The position numbers were made by a program, and so were the translations under genes. From contig CAICTM010000707.1 of the NCBI GenBank assembly GCA_903772945.1, forward strand, positions 1 to 51,849: a DNA stretch of 51,849 bases, in the 5' to 3' direction. Position 1 is the first letter of the stretch. Every line of letters begins with the position of its first letter. The notes below the pieces were generated by a model, which saw only the letters and a list, made by a program, of their open reading frames with translations, made no database searches and had not been told where the DNA came from. Shown piece after piece: positions 41,202 through 51,727 of this stretch. The stretch is from Seminavis robusta (Eukaryota; Bacillariophyta; Bacillariophyceae; Naviculales; Naviculaceae).

Positions 41202-41691
41202 CACAACAACACCATCAGCAGTTGCAGGCACAACTCCAACTCAATTATCATCAGCAACAGCAGCAGCAGCAACAACAGCATCAACAACAAGAGCATATTG
41301 GACAGCAGCAACAGCAACATCAGCAGCAACAAAACATGCGCAGTATCACCACCAGCAACAGTCCATTCAACAACAGCAGCAACAACAACATCAAGCACCG
41401 GCACCAGCATTTCACGCGGTAGCGGCCGCCGCTGCCGCGCAACATCCCTTTCACTCGTATCATCAGTTTTTGCAACAACAGCAACAACATCAGCAGCAGC
41501 AGCAGCAACAACAGCATCAACAACAGGCGCATCATGCCCCACAGGCCGCCCATCATCAGCCACAGCAACCACCCGGAGGATACGGATATCCAGATGCCAC
41601 CATGGCAGCGGCGGCCGTATTGCCCAATGCGGCGGCTGCCACCAACGCCAAGCAGCGACGGACCATGTACAATCCATATGCGCAGCTGTGA
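41162..41691 (+). pseudogene. polyQ continuation of the HTH gene split over two further frames
   Basis: Immediately after the HTH gene the codons continue in frame 2 (TLLANQLQQQQQPGLTQQHH and onward, to a stop at 41422). Frame 1 then takes over (HAQYHHQQQ through AAAAAAQHPF to TMYNPYAQL, stop 41691). Each change equals the loss of one base, near 41125-41140 (GCGGCCGCGGCGCC) and near 41330-41340 (CAACAAAACATGCG). Either two real frameshifts or two sequencing errors in repetitive DNA. The polyQ/polyA composition is typical of transcriptional regulators. Confidence 0.6.
41220..41530 (+). repeat. CAG/CAA trinucleotide-rich tract
   Basis: Dense runs of CAGCAG and CAACAA broken by CATs, in three clusters near 41254-41290, 41305-41335 and 41472-41525. 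Slippage-prone DNA; it coincides with one of the frame changes of the overlying gene. Confidence 0.85.
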
Positions 41692-42034
41692 GATTAGCAA
41701 GACGGACAAGGCAAGTGCATGCAAGATGAAAGAATGAAGGTGGGGTGCTGAAAACAGCCAAGCCGAAAAGGAGTCGAGTTGAATGCTCACGGAATGATGG
41801 ACAAAAGAACGAGAATGGTCATGGATTGTGACTGCAGGGGTGAGGAATAGGAATAGGGAACTTTTCGAAGGAGAGCCAGGTCAGTAGGCTTTGGAGCATC
41901 TTCAGAGACCACTAGCTATTCTTAGTCTTAGCTAGAGCTGTCAAAACTGGTTTACTACATGTACAGCTGTTGATTCGAATTATGAAAATAGCCGCTACCC
42001 TGGTGCATCCTGGCTCCCTCATTCCCTGCTCCGC
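41692..42034. other. 3' flanks of two convergent genes
   Basis: No gene. Separates the HTH gene from the stop of the guanylate cyclase gene on the other strand. Confidence 0.5.
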
Positions 42035-45000
42035 TTACTGCAGACTCTGAAGATTGCGCAAAACGGCATCTTTCAATCCTGTTGGCTGGCGGAGGACCCT
42101 CTCACAGCTGTCAATCAGAGGCAGCAACTCCGTGTCCGCCAACTTCTTGCAGTCGTCGTTCCACGTCGGAACAGGATCTGGGCCACGACCAGCGAGACTG
42201 GCAATACGTTTCTCAGACATGGCTGCTTTGTTCCAGGCTGCAAACGAAGCCCCATCCAAAGCAAAGTGACCCCAGGAGGCGACCTTGAGCACCACTGCGG
42301 CCGTGGCTCCGGTGCGTTCCATGGTTGCGTTGTCCGCTTCGTCCTCGTCGTGGGCCATGACTTTCTCGAACTGGTCAAGAGGCGACTTGGACAGCGCGTA
42401 TCGTCGCAACAAGAAGAGAAAGTTTGGAATTGATCTGTTCAACTCCCGAAACAGATCCACGTAGTTCTCCTCCAGCGCATTGACAGCAAAGGCCAACGCG
42501 TATCTAACTTGGCAGTTGATATCCTCGCCATGAAGCATGTACACCATATGCCCTTCAGCTTGCAACTGTTCGCCCGACACACCCGAGTGTTTGCAATCTA
42601 CACTCAGAGCTGCCAATAGGAGCGTCAATCGGTACCATGGATTGTCGTCTACGAGACGGTGTGACGTCTTGCTCGCGTTTTGCTTTTGTATGGCTTCAAA
42701 CAAGTAATTGGCCCAAGCGACTTGATGGATTGCTCGACGAAAGGAATGAAAGGCGTTCCGAGCAGTGTACGACTTCGAAATGCAATCGACAAACCCGAAA
42801 AGCTGTCCGTCTAAAAGTTCCGTCGTGTCGGGGAGACTGCCACGGCCCGTGTGCAGCAAACATTCCATCATCACGGTGGATATCAACTGATGGGCGATCG
42901 CAACATAATCCTCTCGTTTGACGTTGTCATCGTTCCAGACAAGACTCATCAACCCATTCTGGACCACCGCGGTTTTTGCATCTGTCTTCGTCGCGACATC
43001 CGCGTTGGAATCGTTGTTGCTTTCGTCAATACCCTGAAGGTGTTCATCAATATCCAGGTCGAGATCGAGGTCATCGATGCGAGTGGATTGGGTGTCAAGA
43101 CTATCCGCCTTTCCCGTTTCATTGCTTGTTTCGTCGGGCTCCAACAGCGCGTTCGACCCCGCTGCGCTAGCAGTAAGGTCTTCCGTCAAAGAGTCCGATA
43201 CCGGTAGCCGACTGTTGGACCCGCCCGCTTCCGACATGCTCATATCCGACATCCAATCCGAGCCCGACACAACACTGTTGTTGCCAACACCGTTCATCAA
43301 TGCCCCCGACCGACGAAAGTACCGTCGCTTCCTCCAAGTGTTCGTTTCCAACAATATACGAACTTCCTCGTAGAGATCCTGGACCGCTGCAGGGCCCGCC
43401 AGTGTGTTGTCGGTTGTGCCTCCCTCCAAAAAGTACGTGTATCGTTCCCCCTTGCCTTTCATATCCACGAGTCCTCGAGGCGTCCACTGATACTGCTCCT
43501 TTTCGAAACTCGAAAAGTGCTTGAGTTGGCCAAAGACATCACTGGAGCATTGAATTCTTCCAGGCACACCTGTTTGTTCGTGTCTGGCTGTCACATTCAC
43601 CATATCTACGAAAATCAAGCAACGTGTGTCGTCAGCTCGACTACACCACCCAGAGCGCAAATTCATCATTGCTGTTGGCGTACGTACCTCCAAACAGACA
43701 GTAGTGTGGCGTCAGCGTCCCCACGACCCCGGCAGTACAATGTCCCGTGTGCATTCCAACTCGTAAATTAATGGGCGAGGTATCATCGACTGGAGACTTG
43801 ACGTGCTTGACGCATTCCATGACGGCAATGGCAAAGTTGGCAATGTTCTCTTCGGACGACGACGAAACGGCGGGTGAGGACGATGCGTCTCCTTTCTGCA
43901 ACCGTTCTTCTTCTTCTTTCTTACCTGCATGAAGATCATCTGGTTCCGGCAAGCCACTACAACACATGTAGGCATCTCCCTGAATGAATGGATGAAAAGG
44001 GCGGTGAGCAATGAAAACGAACGGCAACTTGCTGCTATACCGTCCTCCACCAATATCTAGATCAAGATCAGATCAGATCAGATCAGTACGTACAATCGTT
44101 TCCACCTTGTACAGATTGAATTTGGCGGCGAGATGATCCATAACCGAGTAGAGTTGATTTAGCATGTCAATGACATCCCATGGATCGACTTGGGCACAAA
44201 TAGTGGTGAATCCGACAATATCACTAAAGAACAGCGTCACATTGTCGTGTTGGACGGGTTCAATGGTATTGCCGGTGCGCAAATCATTGGCGACTGTGGG
44301 CGGTAACATATTGTAGAGGAGTGTATTGGACAAGTCTTTTTCCATTTGCAATTTTTTGGACAACTTGTCGAGTTCGTGGGCGCGATGCATTTCTTGGGCA
44401 ATGTATTCTCCTAGTAGAATGGCATCGCGTTGACTGGAATGCAAGGGTAATTCCGGAATGGTAAGTCCCATGGATTGTAGATCTCGGACGGAACGGGCAT
44501 CGGGTGCGAGCGAAAACATGACGAGGTGTTGTTGTTGATTATTGTTGTTGTTGGTGGTGAGGGGTATTTCTACCATGGCCGCTTTGAATTTGATAGTGTT
44601 GCCTTCCATGGAGACTCGCTTTTTGAGGTGCCGGTGGTGCACCGATTTGGGTTTGGCTCGTTTACTAGCACTACTAGTAGTATTGGAAGTCATACTGCTA
44701 GTTCGATTGGGAGTCGTTGTTGTGCATGCTGCTGCTGCTTTGGGAACCATGAAAAAGTGTTGATCGGCGAGTTTGTGAAGTGCTTTCCAATCCCAAGAAG
44801 AACCCAAGACGGGACGACTGATTTGTAGGACTTGTCCAATGTGTTTGCCCAGGAGTGTTGGTTGTTGTTGTTGCTCTGATGCGGTCTTTTGGTTGCGCTT
44901 GTCAACGAGGAGTGGCGTCAATTGACATCCCACTTGTTGAATGATAAAGTCATGATTGACCAATACATGAAAGGGAAAGAGGGTTTGCATGTGACTGAGA

Positions 45001-46163
45001 GAGACGGCGCAGTCTGCGGGAAGAGAAGAGCATGGATTGGATGGCTGGACTACCAGGATGGATGCTTCCGCTGTCATTTCAGGAACTGGTTCTTCTTCCT
45101 CATCTTCAGGTTTGTCTTCTTCTTCATCTTCGTCTTGTTCTGGTGACAGTGAATGCCCTGTAAAGGGGCATTTGCCTTGAAGCATGCCTTCTTTTTCCAC
45201 TACTAGTTGTGTGTGTTGGTGTGGTGAAGCAGTAACTCTGGGAGTGAGCTTGTAGGCATCTTTGGGATCCTTGGCTTGTACTTTCCACGTGGTAAACTCG
45301 GCATCGTCTTCTCCCTGAGCTGCCCATTGTGTCATGACAATTTCGAGGTCAAACAATGACGCGGCCAATTCCTTGACAATGCCCACCACCATGGGCACCA
45401 GTAGGGCTCCTCGCATGGAGTAGTAATGCAGTAAAAGACTGCCTTCATTGCCTTCATTGCTTGAATTTGTGTCTTCCACTAAACAATCTTCACACCAAAA
45501 AATGGGAGCGTGGAAATTGGAGTCCTTATTGGCTTTGCTGCAGAACGACTTTTGAATGTGATCGTGCATGGCATTCAAACACGAGAGCCACGTCCGCAGC
45601 GTCTTGCCTTGGGCTTGTAAGAGCGTGGCATGACCATCGGCATCGTGCATTTGGCGATACCAGTAATGCCCAAACGCTTCCAAGATGACGGGAATTGCGG
45701 CACCAGTCAACTCGGAGGCGGCCACCACCAAGTCAATCAGCTCCTGATCTGCATAATGAGAACGACGCAGAAACTGACCATCGGCTACAGCGCAATGAGC
45801 ATGTTCTTTGACGGCATGCCAGGCGTCTCTCCCATGATTTTCCAACACAAACGACTCCAACTTTTCAAACACCAAACCGTACATCTCTTGTGTACAAAAC
45901 AAAGGAAAGGAAAGACTGATGGACTTGACTGACTGACTGACTTGACTTGACTTGACTGACTGAAGAATGATGGATGGAACTCTGATGACTGCCTTGATCT
46001 TTCGTTCAGTGGGTGAGCAGATTAGGTTGAGTAAAACAGCAATAGAAGCCAGAAATAATGAGATGAGAAAGTTGGAAGGTTGCAGTGGATGTTTTCCGCG
46101 GTTGGGGCACTCCGATCTCTGATGATGATGCAATTGAGTTTGCATACGTACGTGTTGCTCCAT
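42035..46163 (-). CDS. H-NOX (heme-NO-binding) guanylate cyclase fused to a degenerate phosphodiesterase domain
   Basis: Exons 46163..46152, 45884..44094, 43979..43688 and 43605..42035 give 1221 residues. Introns 2 and 3 (114 and 82 bp) are clear; intron 1 (GTACGT to AAGAG, 267 bp, no stop) is likely. The H-NOX domain starts MYGLVFEKLE, with proximal heme ligand His107 in AMHDHI (numbered from MYG) and the heme-clamp Y154-x-S-x-R158. An HNOBA region and signalling helix (LPPTVANDL) follow. The cyclase has metal aspartates in FSDIVGF and GDAYM, guanine-selecting Glu (KVETI) and Cys (HYCLFG), and catalytic Asn/Arg in NVTAR, so it should make cGMP from GTP. The C-terminal 300 residues align with class I PDEs, but most metal ligands are lost. 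A soluble NO or oxygen sensor is inferred. Confidence 0.88.
43606..43687 (-). other. intron 3 of the guanylate cyclase gene
   Basis: 82 bp, GTACGT donor, TCGTAG acceptor, phase 1. Removing it restores the conserved cyclase segment CLFGDMVNVTAR across the junction. Confidence 0.88.
43980..44093 (-). other. intron 2 of the guanylate cyclase gene
   Basis: 114 bp, GTACGT donor, CATTCAG acceptor, phase 0. Near its 5' end it contains repeated GATCT units. Removing it joins KVETI to GDAYM, the expected catalytic loop. Confidence 0.9.
45885..46151 (-). other. probable intron 1 of the guanylate cyclase gene (stop-free)
   Basis: Donor CAC|GTACGT at 46151 and acceptor CACAAGAG at 45885, after a pyrimidine-rich CTTTCCTTTCCTTTG. 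Length 267 is a multiple of three with no stop. Unspliced, it would add 89 residues including a hydrophobic FLISLFLASIAVLLNLI helix ahead of MYGLVF. A TGACT microsatellite at about 45920-45962 argues for non-coding DNA. H-NOX proteins normally begin at MYG. Confidence 0.6.
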
Positions 46164-47347
46164 GTTCCACTGCTTCGACGTTGAAAGGAGGTCATCGACA
46201 TTTGGGGAGACACAAACTTGTAAGACTCGTTGACATGCTCAGTTAGGTGGATTTAACGTACGTCTGGAGAGCAATAAGTCTGGGTAAAGTGAACTTCTCC
46301 AACGTATTAGAAGAGCTGCCCCTCAAAGAAGGATGGTGGAGCCCAATAATCTTATACCTTTGGTATAAGATATCCCAAATCGAGATGCTGCTCAAATTTC
46401 CCTGACACCATTCATCATTGATCTCTTTGCTGCTACCGACCAGTACCGGTAGCTAGCTGGACCATACACTGTACCAGGCTAAGCCCGTGCCACCCCCTTT
46501 GAACAGACGATGTAGTGGCATTTTTGGATACGAGGTAACTAGATCTAGTTCTCTTCGTCAAATTTAGATGTTTACTACTCATATCTCATATACTCGTTTA
46601 CTGGCGTACTCGTACCGGTACCGGTACCAGTGGCTTCCAAGCTGTAATGAGAAGAATTTGAAAGAAAATGTCGCACAAAACCACCTTGAGTATCTATTTC
46701 CCGCAGAATTAGTAAGATACTCCTGCTAGAGTCTACGCTGGCGGTTTCTTGTCGGTATCAGAGATAGGATATAAAAGTTCTGAACAGCATCTGTGCTACT
46801 ACTAGCTGTGCTACTACTCCACCCTCCGAAAGATACCCGAACCGGGAGCCAGATGCCCTTGAGCCTGACCAAGTAGAAAGGTAGTATCTTCTATACAAGG
46901 GCTGATTGTGAAATATAGGTTGATGTACCGTCGTCTGTGATATATAAGCTACCACACACTGACAGAACCCACCAGTCCAAGCGGGAATGGCGAGTTGGTG
47001 GCTGTGCCCCGTCAGAGCAAAACCATCGGACATTCGACTTAAAAAGCCATATGTCCGTGTGAAAGTAGACAATTAGAAGGGCTGGCACATTCATAAGAAC
47101 TGCGACTGGAGCTGGGGTGACCTCTATTGCTGCCCTTCTCCTCCTCTCCGATTGTCCTCCTCCGAGCAAAACCACGCACGGCAAATTTTAATCAGACTCG
47201 CTCCTTGGATGATCCACCTGCAACCTGCAAGACGCAAGATCCTATTGTCCGAAGTTTTTACAAAGAAACGAAACTCAGAGACTTACTTGTAAAAAGTCGG
47301 TGGTGTATGTGTCCGCAGCGCGGAGTGGGATATTTTAAAATACTAGT
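46164..47347. other. intergenic region, nothing identified
   Basis: No supported gene. GTACCGGTACCGGTACC at 46612-46628 is a perfect palindromic tract. AGCTAGCT at 46451 and TATATAAG at 46942 (TATA-like) are noted. The minus-strand frame at 46891-47184 shows no domain. Confidence 0.35.
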
Positions 47348-47394
47348 AGAAGCAGCCTCTGTCTGAACAAAGCATTGACACAAGCAGCAGACTA
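47348..47394 (+). repeat. direct repeat flanking the Crinkler-like relic, left copy
   Basis: AGAAGCAGCCTCTG, then AAC, then GCATTG-CACAAGCAGCAGACTA, matched at 49347-49403 in the same orientation with a 10-bp length difference. The two copies are 2.0 kb apart and bracket the pseudogene. Confidence 0.7.
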
Positions 47395-47504
47395 CATGTA
47401 CCGTACATCATCTACCCTGGTCGTAGGTCATCATCATAAGCAGATAGTCGCAACGAGTAGGAACATTTTGGGTCAGGATAAAGATGTTCTTGGTTTTTGC
47501 CGTG

Positions 47505-49043
47505 TCAAGCGCCAACAAACCACTCCCAGCACTGTGCGAGTCCCCCCAGCAACCGTCTAGCATCGCTCCCCTTTACAACACACACATTGTTATCGGTGTC
47601 TTCGATGGAGTTCCCTTCCGCTCCCGGTGCCAATACAATGCCAAAAATACTCTTGACCTTCCCCTCAGCCACAAGGTTTACGGCGGCACCGCTCTTTATC
47701 CAATTCTTCAACTTCTCTGTCTTGTCGATGACTGTCTGTCTAGATTGCGTGACTAGTGGGTTGCCCCCACCTACCACATCAATAAGGACCAGTTCATCCC
47801 TACTGGTTAGGAACCACATGTCACACAGCGGATGTGAAAGTTTGGTCCTCTCTCCTGCTCTATTATTCTCGTCAGCATAATACAAAACAGTCTGCTTCTC
47901 GATGCTGGAGAAACCGGTCACAACCTGGTTGTCTTAGGCGGGGAAAAGTCGTCCTTTCTGAAGGCTCTTGGGAAGATCCTGGGGAAAGAGATTGTACCAG
48001 AAGCTACTGGAGAACTCCACGATTCCAGCGTCGCAAGCAATGCAAGACAGGGACCAGCTGTATGCTGCCTCAAGTGGTGTCGCTGCAAGTATGCCACTGC
48101 TCCTTGGCTCGTTGAGCGCACGGAGAAAGCGTTGGCGTCCCTCACCATAGATTTGATGATCTGGATCAGTCGCCCGCAACAAGGATTCCGTCGTCCCCGT
48201 GATCATACCATTGGCAAGAACTGTCACAGCTGGCAGTTTAATAAAATCAGTTTTTTAAAGCTCATAGTCAGCGATTCCCACCATCAGCTTGACAGCACCT
48301 TTCTGGGAAGTCGCATTCCTCACAGTACCAGCCCTCGTGCAGAGGCTCAGACATCCGGGGATGTCTTTTCGTTCACGACGTTGGTTAAAATCATCGAGAA
48401 AGCTTACCGTCCCCAAGTGAATTTTCAGCATAATGGGGCGGACATGCAAGGCCAGTTTGAATACAAGAGTAGCCCAGGCTCGCCCTTTTCCTGGTTGGAG
48501 CATACTGAGAATGTTCAGCTGAGGAATGTGGTTAAAGACTTGCGCCAAATCCAGTACTGGCACTGGAACAGGACGGCGACAAACTTCAGATGATCCACCT
48601 GCAGGAACTTCGGATGGGATCTCGGTGTAGGTGGTTACACAGGTAGCTCGCTGGCAGCGGGCAAGACTGTCAGCGCACCACGACGAAAACACGCGTCGGA
48701 GTTCATCCTTTGGTGCTCATCCACATGGAAGAGAATGCGGCTCTTCTGCCCTGGGATCGCCTTAAGAAGTTCGTTCATCTGCTTTACTGTGTCACCCACC
48801 GATGGGAGCTCCTCCGGGTTCTGTTCGAACCGGAAAACCTTCTGTCCTTGTAAGGCACCCTCCTCCAAGAGATGTTTTACACACTCGAAAACGAAGTGGC
48901 CCCCCTGACGTTCGCGGAAGACTATCGACAAGTTTTTTTCGCGGTGCTGCTGCTCCGTCGTGGGACGTGGCTGCAGCTTCTTCTGGACTCGGCAGCTTTG
49001 GCTTTTTAGCCTTGCTGTTGTTGCCGTCCTCGTCGTCGGCCAT
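47505..49043 (-). pseudogene. broken Crinkler/RHS-like gene
   Basis: Reading from an ATG at 49043, the N-terminus has an acidic start and a KAKKPKLP nuclear-type signal. The frame shifts near a run of G at about 48898-48903, where similarity continues one frame over (FVFECVKHLLEEG, then a Walker-B-like ILFHVDEH). It shifts back near 48640 (VTTYTEIPSE). Stop codons then interrupt the frame at about 48255 and 47934 before the last part (HPLCDMWFLT, ELVLIDVVGG, KLLG-like end). I recognise the order from large diatom families related to Crinkler/RHS P-loop plus nuclease-fold proteins; the assignment is from memory of family pattern. Two shifts and two stops mean it is not functional as read. Confidence 0.6.
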
Positions 49044-49346
49044 GGCGAATGATTCAATCTCCTTGAGTCGCGTGCATTTGGTGCCATTTTGCTGGTGCAG
49101 TGCTCCTTGCTAGTTGAGGAAATGGCTTGGTGGTTGCTGCGGCACGTGGGCTTCGCTTTGTGGGTTTGCCATGAAGACCCCCGATTGAGATCGAATCCGG
49201 AATCCTTGCTTTTTCATCGTCAGGCGGGCGTCGAGCGTGGAGGCTAGCAAAGGCTACCAAAATCGACGAAAGGCTAGATAGCCAAAAAAAACTACAGAAA
49301 AAGGAGGAACAAGGAGTATAACCAAGCTCCTCCAAACTAGTTAGCT

Positions 49347-49403
49347 AGAAGCAGCCTCTGCCTAAACGAAGAAATCCCAAGCATTGGCACAAGCAGCAGA
49401 CTA
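49347..49403 (+). repeat. direct repeat flanking the Crinkler-like relic, right copy
   Basis: Right partner of 47348-47394 (AGAAGCAGCCTCTGCCTAAAC to AAGCAGCAGACTA). Its extra GAAATCCCAA segment is absent on the left. Confidence 0.7.
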
Positions 49404-49830
49404 ATAATACCGTAGCTAGTAGTAGCTTGTACATGTAGGTTTAAGAATCGAACTAGGTTCAAACCGACTATCTAGTGTTCCCGAAAAGATTGCTGCTGTG
49501 GACGCTTTCTGGAATGCAAGATACCTCTACCGTAGTACGGATTTTTCTTCTGCTGAATGATAGGTCAACATCGCATGCAAGCTGGAGATATAAACTCCAC
49601 TGAATTTTCAATCCATACGGTATGAGACGTAAAACGAGGTTGTGTAGCTACTCATTGATTCATTCATTCATTGATGAAGTCACCAAAAAGCCCAACCACC
49701 AACTGCCCACACGCCACCACTAATCACAGAGCCCTTACTAGAAGGCAAGAATACTCGTCCGTACGAGAGATGTCCGTCGTTCATGAGATTGCCTTTCGGA
49801 GCAGTTTGTCTGTTTCACAATGAACGTCGT
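49404..49830. other. intergenic region, nothing identified
   Basis: No supported gene. ATTGATTCATTCATTCATTGAT at 49656-49677 is a small imperfect palindrome. Confidence 0.4.
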
Positions 49831-50418
49831 TTATTTCTCATCAGACTCGTTCAGCAGCTCTAGTATGGTTGGGTCAGGTTCCGTGGAGGGAGGTACATAC
49901 AAATCATGGAGGTCTTTTGTGTACGATTCATGGCATGACGAATCCAATTCGTCATCGTCGTTCGGTGGTTTCTGCAAGTAGACCCAGCAATCCATTATTG
50001 GTTGCTCCTCCTCTTCTTTGGCAGAAACCAGCCTAATGCTGCGTTTCACTCGATAGTACCGCCCTGTTGCCACACCTTCGAGTATATCCATGGCTGCCAA
50101 GCATCGATCGGAAATGCCAAACATTTCGCCCTCAATTTGCTGGCCGGTTTTGGACGGATTCTCCCATAACGCTGGAATACACCGTGGGCCCATAATGCCC
50201 AAAGTGTAAGTGTCTACAGTACGGGCCGTGCCCAGGAAAATGGCAGCTCCCGACTTCTCGGCGAGGCGTAGATAGACATTGTGATTGTAGAAACCTCGCT
50301 TCAGAGTGCCGTATACAAACAACCTGTGGGAATGACGCAAGGCCATGGCGACGGTACTAGTGGAGAGCAAGAGCAGCAGAACGTTCAACGCCGTTGAGAC
50401 CATCATGATCATCCGCAT
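49831..50418 (-). CDS. gamma-glutamyl cyclotransferase-like (AIG2/GGACT) protein
   Basis: 195 residues from the ATG at 50418; four codons upstream reach only a TTG. A hydrophobic leader (MVSTALNVLLLLLSTSTVAMA) suggests secretion or organelle targeting, unusual for this mostly cytosolic family. The fold signature follows: LFVYGTLKRG (substrate loop YGTL..G), NHNVYL, TYTLGIMGPRCIPAL, GEMFGI and the catalytic glutamate Glu114 in MDILEGVATGRYYRV. Enzymes of this family release 5-oxoproline from gamma-glutamyl amines or peptides, in glutathione turnover or isopeptide breakdown. The C-terminal 40 residues are acidic and variable. Intact, no intron. Confidence 0.83.
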   Translation of the reverse strand: MRMIMMVSTALNVLLLLLSTSTVAMALRHSHRLFVYGTLKRGFYNHNVYLRLAEKSGAAIFLGTARTVDTYTLGIMGPRCIPALWENPSKTGQQIEGEMFGISDRCLAAMDILEGVATGRYYRVKRSIRLVSAKEEEEQPIMDCWVYLQKPPNDDDELDSSCHESYTKDLHDLYVPPSTEPDPTILELLNESDEK

Positions 50419-51419
50419 CAATGGAGGCAACCCACGAGGCCCTCGTCTTTTGCACCTTTCGCAGACAAAAGGCCACTAACGAGAAAATGACGTCACTCTT
50501 CTTCTTACGACGGTTACTCCCAGTTTTTGTCACTTTAAATACCAAAGATTCCATTTATGCCCACGAAGCGTGACATCATGTGGCTTCTTTAATTATTTTT
50601 GAAAAGGCACGTTTCAACTCACAAGGCGGCACAAAACCAAACTCAAATTCGCACCAAATCAAATGAAAAAACTGGATGAAACGCCGAAACCAACCAAACA
50701 TCAAATCGTTTTGTTCTTGTGCGTGCCCTACAGGGATCGTGTGTATTTTGTACTCGAGCGATGGTTTCTTCTTTAAGTTTGATGTTTGATTTTGATGTTT
50801 GAGTTTTGATGTTTGAGTTTTGAAGTTCGAAGATGAAGTTTTAGCCAAGCTGTGTTGACAAAGACCTCATTATTTTCGCTTTCGAGCCAATTGATCTTCC
50901 TTCATTTCTCGTCTATCGTCTACCATATTCTTCAATTACATCAACTCTACGTGTTCGCCGACCATGGCGCCGTCAGTCATTCGATACCGTACTTTCTCCT
51001 TCATACATGGCCCTTCCCTACATGGCCCTACCATCGCTTGCTGGTGCTCGCTTTCCGCCACATCTGTACTCATCTTCGGAGATTCTTTACTGTCCGCCGT
51101 TCACATTCCGACATTCCTTGCTAGTATCTTTGCTCAATCGAAACCCCCAATACCATGCAACCTTTGATCCTGTCTACACTATCTACCATTTGCAATCTTC
51201 CATGTGCAAGGCTACTTTCAACTGTCGATGTCGACGTCACCATCATACATCATCACCACAATCTCTACATGCGTGTTTTGGCGGTTCCTTTCCCGTGATG
51301 TCATGCCAGGCCAGTAGACCATCTGATGGTGCCCCTGTGCTGATTACTGTTGGGTCGGTGTGTTGCTTCCACTCCCCTCCCTGGAGTACTAGTCGTTCTT
51401 TGACCAGCCAACCAAACCC
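50419..51419. other. intergenic region, nothing identified
   Basis: No supported gene. GATGTTTGA(G/T)TTTTGATG is repeated three to four times at 50780-50825. The plus-strand frame at 51007-51600 has no known domain and proline/serine-biased composition. Confidence 0.35.
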
Positions 51420-51727
51420 CTACAGTCAGCCCCACCAACAAATCATCCTACCGGTACACACAGACCTTGGCTCGAGCTCCCACCTACCAAACCTACCGTA
51501 CGCCCTCATGTTACCGGAGTTCTTTGCTCTAACGAGCCAGCATTTATGTTGGAAGGGGATGGGGGGCACTCGGAAGGGTGTTCCTCATCTTCTTCGCTGA
51601 ACAAAAGTACAAATCATCCAAATCAAGCCCTACACAGACCTTGGCTCGAGCCCCACACCCAACAACCTGCGCCCTCAGCTTACCACCCTACAGTCAGCCC
51701 ACCAACAAATCATCCTACCGGTACTAC
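51420..51727 (+). repeat. direct repeats near the right edge
   Basis: CTACAGTCAGCCC-ACCAAC, continuing AAATCATCCTACCGGTAC, occurs at 51420 and 51691. CACAGACCTTGGCTCGAGC occurs at 51460 and 51634. The order of the two motifs is swapped between copies, so this may be part of a larger tandem array continuing beyond the window. Confidence 0.65.

Noticed and set aside
43891..43936. GTAAGA to TTGCAG pair inside exon 3 of the cyclase
   Set aside because: Only about 32 nt, too short for an intron here, and the sequence reads through as a charged insertion between conserved cyclase motifs.
49450..49490. tRNA T-arm-like GGTTCAAACC
   Set aside because: No matching acceptor, D-arm or anticodon stem could be assembled around it.
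51007..51600. 197-codon plus-strand frame at the right end
   Set aside because: Proline/serine-rich, overlaps direct repeats, no domain; could be revisited with transcripts.
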